From Beta vulgaris subsp. vulgaris (lineage: Eukaryota > Streptophyta > Magnoliopsida > Caryophyllales > Amaranthaceae): a stretch of DNA of 64,000 bases. The translations under genes were made by a program, and so were the position numbers. Below are positions 1 through 10,519 of this stretch, piece by piece (the first letter of the stretch is position 1; each line of letters begins with the position of its first letter). The stretch is from the NCBI RefSeq assembly GCF_026745355.1, contig NC_079202.1, positions 51,796,209 through 51,860,208 of the forward strand. The letters are read 5' to 3'. Under the pieces are notes generated by a model. The model made no database searches and was not told the DNA's origin. It was given only the letters and a program-made list of their open reading frames with translations.

Positions 1-520
1 ATTTTTCTTAACTCGTGTGAGCTTATTCATAATTTTTCTAGACTTTTATGAACACTTTTGAATATTCAAACTCCTTTTGAAGTCGTTGAGTTATATTTAA
101 TTTTTCTTCAACTTTTCTTAATCTTTTTGGATTTTTCGAGAAATAACTTGAATAGAGTTCACCATAAGAGATTCTTTTTTCTTCCACAAATTGAACTGAA
201 CCGAATTGAACTATACTGAAGTGAGCTTAGTAAGCTCTCTATTACTCGCAAAATATTGACATGTCAGGATAAAGGTTTTTTTTTCTATAGCACCTTATAC
301 CTCTTCTTGGTCCTTGTGTATATGTTGATGGTGCGAGTATAAAGAAACAGATGAAGTATCAACACAAAAAAAACAATAATTTAAACAGTTAGAAATAAAG
401 GAAAGGATATAAGTTGACATGACTCCCAAAGTGTTGCCCATCTCATTTAAACCCCTCCATTCCACAACTTAATTACAATAAGCTTGCTTGAATTTCCTTT
501 CTCCCTCCTCCTTTCTTTCC

Positions 521-530
521 TTTATATATC
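521..530 (+). promoter_or_regulatory. Putative TATA box of the GA20ox gene
   Basis: A TTTATATATC stretch lies about 80 bp before the GA20ox start codon, after a pyrimidine-rich CTTTC/CTCC tract, which suits a plant core promoter. The transcription start cannot be seen. Bases 1-520 are AT-rich and show no other motif I can support. Confidence 0.5.
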
Positions 531-605
531 CTTTCTAACACCATTTGATCTTGCTTCAACATTGCATACATTGCTACCAAAGGATTAATAAAATAAGAAA
601 ACGAA

Positions 606-2944
606 ATGCAAGCACTTCTTACAGTTCCAACCCCTGTTCCAGAATTTAATACATCAATTCTTAAACATGAACATAACATACCAACCCAATTTATATGGCC
701 AGATGATGAAAAGCCAGGCTCTCAAACTCCTCCAGAGCTTCAAGTTCCTCCCATTGATCTAGGTGGGTTTCTCTCTGGAGACCCAGTTGCAGTATCTAAT
801 TCTACTAGACTTGCCAATGAAGCATGCAAGAAGCATGGATTCTTCTTGGTTTTCAATCATGGCGTCGATTCGAAGCTCTTAGCGAAAGCTCATGAAGCCA
901 TGGACGTCTTCTTCGAACAGCCGTTTTCTCAGAAACAGAGAGCTCTGAGAAAACAGGGTGATCATTGTGGTTATGCTAGTAGTTTTGTTGGTAGATTTGC
1001 CACAAAACTCCCATGGAAAGAGACACTTTCCTTTCCATATTCTGCTGATCATAAGTCCTCAAATATGGTTGAAGATTATTTCTTCAACAAAATGGGGAGT
1101 GAGTTTCAAGAATTTGGGTAAGAAAATTGCTAAATTGAACTATAATACTTCCTTGTCTCTATATATGTTATATTTCTATTTTAAGCTGACTTTAGAGAAT
1201 AATATGTCACTTTCTAAATTTAGTAAGCTTACCTAACTAACATGTTAATTTCTAACTTTAGTAAGGTTTGTGCATGTTACCCTAATAAAAGGAGTTCGAA
1301 TGAAAACTTCCCTATATAATATTGAAGTTGGAAGTTTTTTTTTTCCTACTATAAAAGTTTTCCAATGTCTTTGGTAAGTGGATTAATTTTTCGTAGGAGT
1401 TTGCTGTTTGCATGGGTGGAAGGGCACTATCCCTCCTAGCTGAAATTTTTTCCATACGCAAGGCTCGAACCCGAGACCTTGGTTAAGGAGCGAGAGACCC
1501 TTAACTACTCACGCCAACCCCAGTTAATTTGAAGTTGGAAGTTGTGTATGAATTACAAATCATTACAAAATTTCAATCCAAACTAAATACTTAAGTAAAC
1601 TCCATTCAAATTAATGTGGTTGACTATTTAGCGACATAACGAGTATATTTTTTTATAATTTTGTCATCTTATTCCTAACACTTTTTGTGTTTGTTTTATA
1701 GGAAGGTATATCAAGAATATTGTAAGGCTATGAGCAACTTGTCTCTTGGGATCATGGAGCTCTTGGGAATGAGTTTAGGAGTTGAAAGAAGCCATTTCAG
1801 AGATTTTTTTGAAGAAAATGAGTCAATCATGAGATTAAACTATTACCCACCATGTCTAAAACCTGATTTAACTCTTGGCACAGGGCCTCATTGTGATCCC
1901 ACATCACTCACTATTCTTCATCAGGATCATGTAGGAGGCCTTGAAGTGTTCGTAGACCAAAAATGGTACTCCATCCGTCCCAATTCCGAAGCATTTGTCG
2001 TCAACATTGGTGATACCTTCATGGTAATTAATTAGCAAGACCTTACCATATCTAATTAGTATGTGATTATTTAACGTTAGTTATTTTCTTTGTGCCAACA
2101 ATGTTGCACACTTTACATTGTTTGTCCAGACAATCCGATCCAGTTCACAATAGTTTTTTTTATTAGTCTAGGACTCTAATATAATATAGTTACCATAACT
2201 CTAATACACAACGTGTTAGTCTATCCAAATCTGTTCTCTAGTTTATAGAATTTCTTGATTTAGGGTTTTTGGTCTTGACCTAAAACAGGGTACTAATCTA
2301 AAAGTTCATGTGATCGTTCTTTTTGGAAAAATCCAATATGTCATAACCCATCAAATTAAATATACTTCCTTTCTCTTGTAATGGTTCCAACTTTTGACTT
2401 TCACACTTATAAAAAGTTAAAATCTTGTAGATATATTTGGAAATTACATAATTATAACGTCTTACATGAAAAAACATTACAATGACATGTTTTCAAAGTT
2501 AGAGTAATGAAATCCTACTGTCTAATTAATTAAGAAAGGTGCACGTATTTATTGTTCCACTAATGGAGAGAAGTGTGCAGAATAATATGCAACAAACCTG
2601 ACATTTAATTTATTGCATGGAACCAAAGTATTTATATTGACATTATAAAACAAAAATGAAACTTTTTTTTGTAGGCTTTGTCAAATGGAATATACAAGAG
2701 TTGCCTACACAGGGCAGTGGTAAATAGTGAAACACCAAGAAAATCACTAGCATTCTTTTTATGTCCAAGGGGAGACAAAGTGATTAGCCCACCAAATGAA
2801 TTGATGGAAGACTTGAAGTCTCTAAGGGTATATCCGGACTTTACATGGCAACTTTTTCTAGAATTTACACAAAAACATTATAGGGCAGACATGAAAACTC
2901 TAGATACTTTTACAAAGTGGCTTCAAAACAGAAGAGAGCAATAA
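606..2944 (+). CDS. GA20ox: Gibberellin 20-oxidase (three exons)
   Basis: This is a 2-oxoglutarate/Fe(II)-dependent dioxygenase that oxidises C-20 of gibberellin precursors (GA12/GA53 series) to give GA9/GA20, a soluble and rate-limiting step of gibberellin synthesis. Exons are 606-1117, 1702-2023 and 2675-2944, with GT-AG introns, giving 367 residues, the usual family length. The splice joins restore the expected EFG-KVYQEY and DTFM-ALSNG contexts. The LPWKET signature is at residues 135-140 and NYYPPC, which helps bind 2-oxoglutarate, at 217-222. The iron ligands are H234, D236 and H290, and the R300-x-S302 pair binds the co-substrate. No lesion is visible. The ATG at 606 is the first in frame and follows a purine-rich context. 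Intron 1 carries a SINE. GA20ox genes are normally feedback-repressed by gibberellin; no such site was identified here. The paralogue number cannot be assigned. Confidence 0.95.
1337..1528 (-). mobile_element. tRNA-derived SINE in GA20ox intron 1
   Basis: The minus strand has a pol III A-box-like TTGGCGTGAGTAGTTAAGG and a B-box-like GGGTTCGAGCC about 35 bp further on, the hallmark of a tRNA-derived SINE. The 3' end is an A tail, seen as T's at 1337-1344. A perfect 15-bp direct repeat, TTGAAGTTGGAAGTT, flanks it at 1322-1336 and 1529-1543 and is read as the target site duplication. The ~192-bp insert lies inside the intron, antisense to the gene. Confidence 0.85.
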
Positions 2945-3230
2945 GAGTTATCTATCTAATACAGCAGAAGATTGTTTAAGCCACTAGAGATGGTTATTGG
3001 TAATTGGTAATTGGTAATTGGTAAAGAAGAGAGGAGATCAGATGTGATGCATTGCGACAAGACAACTTAAGTTCAAACAAAAAGGGAGCAAAGCTTAACT
3101 AGTTTGGATTTTCTGTTTTCATGGTCCTACAACAATATTTCAGAGAATCTTGTAATGTATTGTAAACCTATCAAGTAAAAGGTTTATATTTTTTTCAAGG
3201 AATAAAGTGTTGATTAATTGCTTTTTACAT
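2945..3230 (+). terminator. GA20ox 3' untranslated region and poly(A) signal
   Basis: After the stop come about four tandem copies of TTGGTAA (2998-3024) and, at 3201-3206, an AATAAA following a T-rich stretch. This fits a plant polyadenylation region. The cleavage site is not known. Confidence 0.5.
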
Positions 3231-4719
3231 CTCAATCTTTAAATTTATTATTACTTCTATCTTTCTAAAGTTAATGTACTACTATTAATTTACTATTGTC
3301 CAAAAACCAACTTAACCAAAAGCTTTATTTAGCGTCAGGTATGAGAAAGGTTTGTGCTGCATCCACACTTTAAGCCCCATAAATATATATAGATCTATAC
3401 TCTATCAGTGCAAAAGCTACAATATGATAGTATATATCTGACAAACGAAAATTAATGTTAATTTTTGTTTATTTAGGGTTTAGGCCATATTTTTTTTTTA
3501 TATGTTTTTTCTGACCTCTCACTTGAATCACTTCATATAAACAGATAAGAAACTATGGTTGAATATGTCACGAGAAACTCATAATAGTTTTTAATGCTAC
3601 ATAGAAGCCCCGAGACACTCATAACAAAGATAAGATTACATCATAGGTTTTTATGCAAATTAAAGAGGGACTTACACTAGGTTAGTTAAAAAAAAATTAC
3701 ACCATGTCTTAGTTTTAGTCCACCATTAGTAATGCTATAGTGGATCAAAAAATAAAAAAATTAATAATGCTATAGTTGCCCATATTAAGAAGTGGTATAG
3801 ACATTCTTACTTTGATCATATCCTCTTCTAGATATATTTTTCAAGAGGCTCATGTACAATTTACTGCATCATCGTATAGTTCCTTCATATGAAATAAATT
3901 AAGGTATTATGAAGTATTACTTAAAAATATGTAAATATTATTTTTGTGACTCCTAAAATAGTAACAATTTGATTATATTAGATTTTCTATTACATCTGTA
4001 TGTTACTTGAATTGTGGGGATAGAATAATTATTAGAAGTTGATATAATATGGTGTTTTTACCCGACTTTCTTAAACTAATTAACTTAATAATATTGGACT
4101 TAGTTGGCCTTAATTTTATTTTATGACACTAGTTTTGAAACTAATGTTTTTAGATGAAGAAGGCAACCACAATATAACAACAAATTTCAAAAGGAGGGAG
4201 TAAATTAGGGCTGGGAATTTGGGTCAGTAAGTCGTGTCCGTATTTTTACGTGGATTGTCACCCAAATGTATAAAAAATAATATAAAAAATGAAATAGTTG
4301 CATAATATGATAAATATAATTAATTAAAATGATTTTATGTCATTCATGTTCGTATTCGTATCATATTCGTATTTCTCTTAGTAACTTCAGATCGAATTCG
4401 TGACTTAGTGTTGTGTTATTAACTCCTCTCAGGAATTGCTAGCCCAGTAAATGTCATATCACATCACTTACAAAGTAATCTGATCATCTTTTGTGAAGTT
4501 CCATTGCATCACTTTTGACTGGATGACTGACATACCACAAACAGTTAAGAAACGAGAAATCTGACACAGTACTATCATAACCTAGTCAATAGTGGAGGCT
4601 TTCTAAACAATGGCACGGTCATAATTGTATGAACTGAAAACTCTTGTAAATTGTTACTAGCATTTTCTCTCAACTGTGAGTGGAGCCACCCAGCCAAGAG
4701 TTGTGAAGAAAAACATCCT

Positions 4720-4870
4720 ATTGAAAGTAATTATTATAAATAGTACAATAAGCGGAGCCAAATAACTGAGAATAGTGCTAATTATATACGTGGATCATTG
4801 AAAATAATTACTATGAATAGTACCATAAGTGGAGCCAAATAACTGAGAATAGTGCTAATTATATATTAAT
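4720..4870. repeat. Tandem duplication, period 77 bp
   Basis: Two copies of about 70 bp begin at 4720 and 4797. They share the block AATAACTGAGAATAGTGCTA and differ at a few positions, so the duplication is not brand new. Confidence 0.85.
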
Positions 4871-5370
4871 TGTCAACAACGGTTATAGGTTAGATGGCCC
4901 ACAACTAGAGTTGTTAATGAGCCTAGTTGGCTCGCAAACTATTCGAGTTTGGCATGAAATTTTCTAAAGCCGAGAATAGCAAAGTTCGACTTGAAAAGTT
5001 CATGAGTAAGCTCGAAATATGTGTAGTTATATTATATTTCATATTATAGAATTTAAATGAAAAGTAATTAAATTGTGAATAATACTTGTGGAAAAGCTCA
5101 ACGAAAGTAGCTTAAACCTATTCACGGAAAATGTTGTAAAATAATTTTCTAACTCCAGTTAAGTTATAAGGTAGAATGAACTATAAAATTAATTTAAACT
5201 CGAAAAAGCTCGAGACTCCGCTTGAGTTCGAGAAAAGTATTACGAGTTAAGCCGAGCAACCCTAAAATCAATCCTGATTCGACTCAAGAACACCCTTACC
5301 CACCACTTTAACATCAATGATAGTGCAAGGGACAACTATAGTTGATCTCCAATACAGCAGTAGTGGGTAA

Positions 5371-5427
5371 CTAGGTATAAGCACTGCTTATGCCAAAAAC
5401 TAGGTATAAGCACTGCTTATGCCAAAT
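5371..5427. repeat. Tandem duplication, period 29 bp
   Basis: CTAGGTATAAGCACTGCTTA followed by TGCCAAA occurs twice in a row, at 5371 and 5400. Each unit holds the near-palindrome ATAAGCACTGCTTAT. Confidence 0.85.
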
Positions 5428-6225
5428 TCCACCTAGGTCGGCTAGGTGACGAATTTAACCGGAAAGTTGTGACTACATTATAAACGAGTAAATGTAAACA
5501 AAATTGTTGATGACAATAATAAAGAGACAATTGATGAAGCAAAAATTCAAAGAAAATGGGTGAAAATTGTGAGTGGCAATGAGTCCTTGAATAGTTCAAT
5601 ATAGAAGTATTATAAATATTGACATCAACACTCGTGTTAGGTCGTTACAAGTACAAAAGACTGTTATGCCTCTTTCAATAATGAACCTAAGGAAAAGTTA
5701 TATTTGCTTTAAATTCGAAAATTGAAGTAAATAGGATATTGTGCGGAGGAATGATAAACACCCAACAGGTAGATATGTTAAATACAAGTTTTCGTGTAAT
5801 AAATATTATTTTTATATATAATAAATATTGTTTATGTTCTTTTTCCTTTATTTGTTATACAAAACACAAACAATATTTTCACATACACAAACAACATTTG
5901 TCCCTCAAAAACTTATATTAGATACATCTAACTGGTTAGAGATTTATCAAACCTCTGTTGTAGCTTGATGTCTTGATATAGATTTGTATTTTTGCATAGG
6001 TGTCTGTCTTTCCAACACCCCGTCCCCCCCTCCCCTTTGGACAACAACCTAGGTGTCATTTTATAGATAGGTTTCTGCCCATTACTACATTAGTCATCAA
6101 TTATTAAAGGTTTTACTATTCATCTTCCCAAAATTTCTTATTATCTTCTTAAATACGTATTTTGTACGATACTAGTTATTAGGGTCAGGTTATATCTGAG
6201 TAAGAAAAATTTTCATTTATTAATA

Positions 6226-7778
6226 GGAAAAATTCACATGAATAATCCGAACTATGAGCGATCTTCCAATAATAATCCCAACTATGGATTATTATAGTAT
6301 AATCTAAACTAATTGCAACTCTTCCAATTTTGATCCCACTTGACCTGCAACCTGTTAATCAAGTTAATCAAATGATTAAACTTAAGTTTTTTTTATTATT
6401 ATATTTAACAAATTTAATTTAGTAAAAATTAAAAAATCAGAAATTAAAAAATAAAAACAAAAATCAGAAAAAAAAGATCAAAATCTAATTAAACCCCAAC
6501 CCTCTCTCCCCCTCACTCTTTCTCCTCACCGTCTCTCTCTTCCCCCAACCACCTCCGCCACCACCACCAAACCGGCAGTCCTCCCCACTCTCTCTCCTCC
6601 TCGCGTCACCACCGGCACCACCACAGACCTCCTCTCTTCTTCTTCTTTTTTTTCTGGATGGGTTTGAATGGGTTTTGGGGTTGGGGTTCGAATGGGTTTT
6701 TGAATGGGTTCGACGGTGGGCGGGATCGGGGTTCGAATGGGTTCGACGGTGGGCGGGGTGGGGGTGCGATTTGACGGGATGAGGTGGCGGTTTGTGGGTT
6801 CGATGCGGGTGGTGGTGGTTTGAAGGTGGAGGTGGTGCAATTTGAATGGGTGGGTTGTTTGGGGTTGATTTGGGTCGATTAGAGGTGGTGGTTCAAAATC
6901 GCCGGGAAACCGCTACCCAAAAACCCCACTCAGAACCCCTGCTTTTTTTTCGCAACCCTCTCTCTCACCCCTCTGCTTTCGTTCAGCCACCACAGCAACC
7001 ACCCTACACCGACGTCCATCACCACTACCACCTGTGATGCCGCCTGCTTCTGTGCTAACCAAACCACCGCACCGCCAACCAAGTCGTGTTCCTTCTCCGT
7101 CGCTCAGCCTCCTCTCTCTCTCTCGCCCAGTTCTTTCTCTCTCCTCTGCTTGGCCTGCGCTACCCGCGTGCACCGCCGACCCATCGCCGTGGCGCCACCC
7201 TCGCCTCGCCTTCTGTCGCCGGAGCTCCGAATCCTCCGCCACTGTCCTGCTCCTGTGGTATGAAGCAGAGGTATGTTAAAACATACCTCTACCCTTTATA
7301 TACTTAATCCTTAGTTTGATGGTGGCTAGGGGGTTCGAAGGGTGTGGCGGTGCGGGTGGTGTCGGTGTGTGGTTCTGGTGGTGTCGGTGTGTGGTGGTGC
7401 TGGTGGTGTCGGTGTGTGGTGCTGTGGTGGTGCTGTAGTGGTGGTGTTGGTGCGTGGGGTTGGTGTGTGATGCTGGTGCGGTGGTGGTGCTGGTGCGTGG
7501 TGCAGTGGTGTTGGTTGGGGGTGGAGCCGTGGTGTGGTGGTGGTGGACTGGTGATGATGATTTATGATTGATGATGATGATTTATGATGATTGAATAATT
7601 AGATAAAAAGAAAAGAAAAAAAGGAAAATGAATTTAACCTGTTATAACAAGTTACAATAGGTAAATGGAGTGATATGGGAAGGTAAATGCTTTAGTTAGG
7701 ATTATACTAGAATAACTCATAGTTAGGATTATTATTGGAAGATGCTCAATAGTTAGGATTATTCATGTGAATTTTTCC
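6226..7778. mobile_element. Non-autonomous Mutator-like element with long TIRs
   Basis: The ends are inverted repeats of roughly 80 bp beginning GGAAAAATTCACATGAATAA; the right copy carries small changes. An exact 9-bp direct repeat, TTATTAATA, flanks them (6217-6225 and 7779-7787), the target size typical of the Mutator superfamily. The interior (about 6480-7560) is far more GC-rich than the surroundings and holds overlapping open frames rich in Pro/Ser/Arg, then GGTGGTG/GTGTGG low-complexity DNA. No transposase is visible, so it would need one in trans. The interior might be captured host DNA (Pack-MULE), but no parent gene was recognised. Confidence 0.85.
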
Positions 7779-7814
7779 TTATTAATATAATACTTTATGA
7801 TAGTAACACTAAAT

Positions 7815-7890
7815 ACAACCTAGTCTAGTGGTTAAAACTTTAGTATATGTACTTGAGGTCTCAGGATCAAACCCTATACTATGCAATTTC
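7815..7890 (+). repeat. tRNA-like (SINE-type) sequence
   Basis: TAGTCTAGTGGTTAAAAC resembles a pol III A box and GGATCAAACCC, about 45 bp on, a diverged B box. A related stretch lies in the opposite orientation at about 9590-9660. Ends and target duplications were not found, so this is probably an old SINE head. The rest of 7788-8275 shows nothing else. Confidence 0.45.
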
Positions 7891-8275
7891 TTAAATTTTT
7901 TTATTGTACATGGATTATATGAACTAAAACTCCTTAGGGAGAACGCCACATGACACAATTTCTTATTTTCGCACGCCTTTTAGTATACTTGTATAGATTT
8001 GTATACTTTACCACAGTGCTAACGAATTGAGGAGATTTTTCCTACCAAAGTTTCCCGAAAGGAGGCCCACAAAAAAAACTCAAATTATTAAACTATAGGG
8101 CTCGATCAATGAAAATTAGGCTCATTACCCGTCATGGAGATAGGATAAAGCTGAGCTTGTCCTTGACCGTTCATCATTTTAACTTGAAAACGAATCTCCC
8201 ATTGTGAGCTGAGCCTGAGGTGAACCACTAATGATCCTCCGTAACTTATTGCTAGAATACACAAGTAAATGATAA

Positions 8276-8610
8276 GAGCAACTCCAATGGTTGCTCTTAA
8301 GTCCTAGCTTGCAATTTTCCAAAAGTTAGAGCTACTAGCTCTATTGTTGGAGAGAAAACAATCTTGTTGCTTTGTGAAGCCAAGTAGCTCCACAAAGCTA
8401 CTTGCTTTGTCAATTTTTTGTGGGCCTCACTTTCACTTTACTCTTTCACATTTAAAATTATTGTATGGTGATAACATGTGGGACCTACAAAAACTACAAG
8501 TGGTTGTAGTTTTCCAATGGAAAAAGTTGTAGCTTAGGAATGTTGTAGTTTGAAAATCTGATGTGGCACACTAAGCTACAAGTAGTTGTTGCTTGCCATT
8601 GTGGGTGCTC
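8276..8610. mobile_element. Tourist-like MITE (PIF/Harbinger type)
   Basis: The ends are imperfect inverted repeats, GAGCAACTCCAATGG at the left and, read from the right, GAGCACCCACAATGG. TAA is duplicated at both sides (8273-8275, 8611-8613), the 3-bp target of PIF/Harbinger elements. It is 335 bp with no credible coding capacity. Confidence 0.8.
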
Positions 8611-8699
8611 TAACAATGTTATCATTCACTCCTTGTGTCAACATCAATAGCTAGCCAGCCTCAACATTCGGCATGTGTCATTGAAATTGTTTTATACTA

Positions 8700-8952
8700 C
8701 TTCCTCCGTTTCATAATAAGTGAAACATTTACTATTTTAGAACATTTCAAAATAAGTGAAACATACCTTAAATGGAAAAAAGAAAGTGACAAAATGACAA
8801 GAATACCCATCATAAACTTGTGTAGTTTGCTTTTCTCTCTCCTACTTTTGATAACATAAAAGAGTATTCTATGCCTTTTTGGCTTTTAAAAGTGATGTTT
8901 ATTAAGTCTTGTACCCAATGCCTATATTTCACTTATTATGAAACGGATGAAG
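8700..8952. mobile_element. Stowaway-like MITE (Tc1/mariner type)
   Basis: The inverted ends are CTTCCTCCGTTTCATAATAA at the left and, from the right, CTTCATCCGTTTCATAATAA. TA flanks both ends. The length is 253 bp. This CTYCCTCCGT end type recurs through the window. Confidence 0.8.
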
Positions 8953-9944
8953 TATATGTTTTTGTGTCAAACCTTGATAGAGAGCCTTTAAGAAAATAAG
9001 CATACTCCTAAAAATTGAAGTTTGAGAATGGCTTAATGAATTACTGTTTCCTTCCTCCTCATAGCCATGCTTAAAATCAAAGTGGAACAAATAAGGAAAA
9101 TAAAGGGAGTATCTTATTACTTTTCTCTAAATATATATGTGGTAAAATAAATAAGGGTCGTAGTTGTGGGTGTACAAAAAGCCCCTTTGCACAGGACTCC
9201 AAGTCCCAAATTTTTCGATTTTATTTGACAGGGCCTAATTTGTAAATGACTGATGCTTTGAGAATTCTTGTGTAGACGATATAGATGTCATACCATAATG
9301 TATTCGAAAGTGATAATTATGAAGAAAGGCGAAAGCAAAGTAGTTTGTGAAAATTTATATATATAACTTTATGGAGTTAAAAGTAACCCACGACAACTGA
9401 AAAGATAATCAAAACACATAATTGGAATTTACTAGTCTAACCAAAAACTAACGCCCGTTGATAAAAGTAAATTTCACATCTATCTATATTAATATATTGA
9501 AAAGCATCCCTGAACAACGAATTGTGCCACGTGAGATTCTCCCTCAAAGTGTTTGCTTCATATATTTCACACAATAAAAAGTTAAAAAATGCATGGTATA
9601 AGATTTGATCTCATGACTTGCTTCAAGCTCATATACTAAAGTCTTAACCACTAAAAATTCACGTTATCACCTATCATCCTCCTCAATCTCTTCCACCAAA
9701 AATTCAAACTTTCTAATTAACTTCTTTCTTCAGATATTGTCATCAATTCTTTTTCATAATTATTATTAAAAATGAAACCAATCCATCAATTAGTATTGAT
9801 TCTCTATATACTCTCCATGAAAAATTGTGGTTTTTTTCCTCACTAATGGGAAAGAAAGACCCCAATTTTCATTTTAAAATAGGACCCTATAAATCTCCAT
9901 GACGGCTTGGTAAATCACTTTCCAGTGTGCAAAATGTTTTTGGT
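8953..9944. other. Intergenic, no gene seen
   Basis: AT-rich DNA without supported coding sequence. A tRNA-like remnant on the minus strand lies at about 9590-9660 and resembles the one at 7815-7890. A GGGAGTA end at about 9104-9110 may be a broken MITE. Confidence 0.4.
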
Positions 9945-9949
9945 CCAAC

Positions 9950-10277
9950 TGTTGAAGTGAGGCATTTTAGCCCATCCTAGTGCAATGTAATGTTCTAGGC
10001 CCAATCTTATTTCCCTAGGATGTTTCTCTCTTTATTGTTGCTGCGTCAGCTTATATTTTTTGTCTGTTTGCTAAGATACTTTGTCTAGGTGTCTCCTTGC
10101 TACTTGGTGCTATTATTTTAGACCTAGGGATCTGTAATTGATGCTGCCTTATATAAGGCTAAAAATTCCTGCATTGAAGGCAGTGATTGAATGAATGAGA
10201 GAAAATATCACCTAAGAGAAAATGGTGTATCTTTATGCTGAAACTATAAACATGACATTGCTACAAAAATATCATCA
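9950..10277 (+). repeat. 5' LTR of the copia element
   Basis: 328 bp, TG...CA. It includes CCTTATATAAGG (about 10148-10159), a plausible TATA box for element transcription, which the 3' LTR lacks. Confidence 0.95.
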
Positions 10278-10290
10278 TGGTATCAGGGCA
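10278..10290 (+). other. Primer-binding site
   Basis: TGGTATCAGGGCA directly follows the 5' LTR. It matches the usual copia site TGGTATCAGAGC, complementary to the 3' end of initiator methionine tRNA, except for one base. Confidence 0.85.
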
Positions 10291-10519
10291 TGAGGTTCGA
10301 GTATTCTATGTAGTTTGGTTTCAGCAAAAAACCCTCCTGGTAAGAAAGCTTCGTTTTTTTGTTATTTTTTTCCTTAGTAAAAATCCTGTCTTTCCTTTAA
10401 ATATCAGTGTCAAATGAATACATGATAAAACTGCTGCGTAGGAAGGAAAAGCTTAAGTGTTTAAAATGGCCCAGGTATTGATAGTAGTAGTCCATTATAT
10501 CTTCACCCCTCAGATGGAA

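Larger units (their letters stand above)
3231..6216. other. Intergenic, no gene seen; degenerate repeats
   Basis: No coding sequence is supported. Two stretches have TAGGG/TAGAG-type ends resembling old hAT MITEs (about 4207-4448 and 4903-5277), but no clear target duplication. Two short tandem duplications are listed separately. The remainder is AT-rich. Confidence 0.5.

Noticed and set aside
7034..7571. Long open frames rich in Pro/Ser/Arg and Gly/Val/Trp
   Set aside because: They overlap on both strands, are low-complexity and lie inside a non-autonomous MULE; no domain is recognisable.
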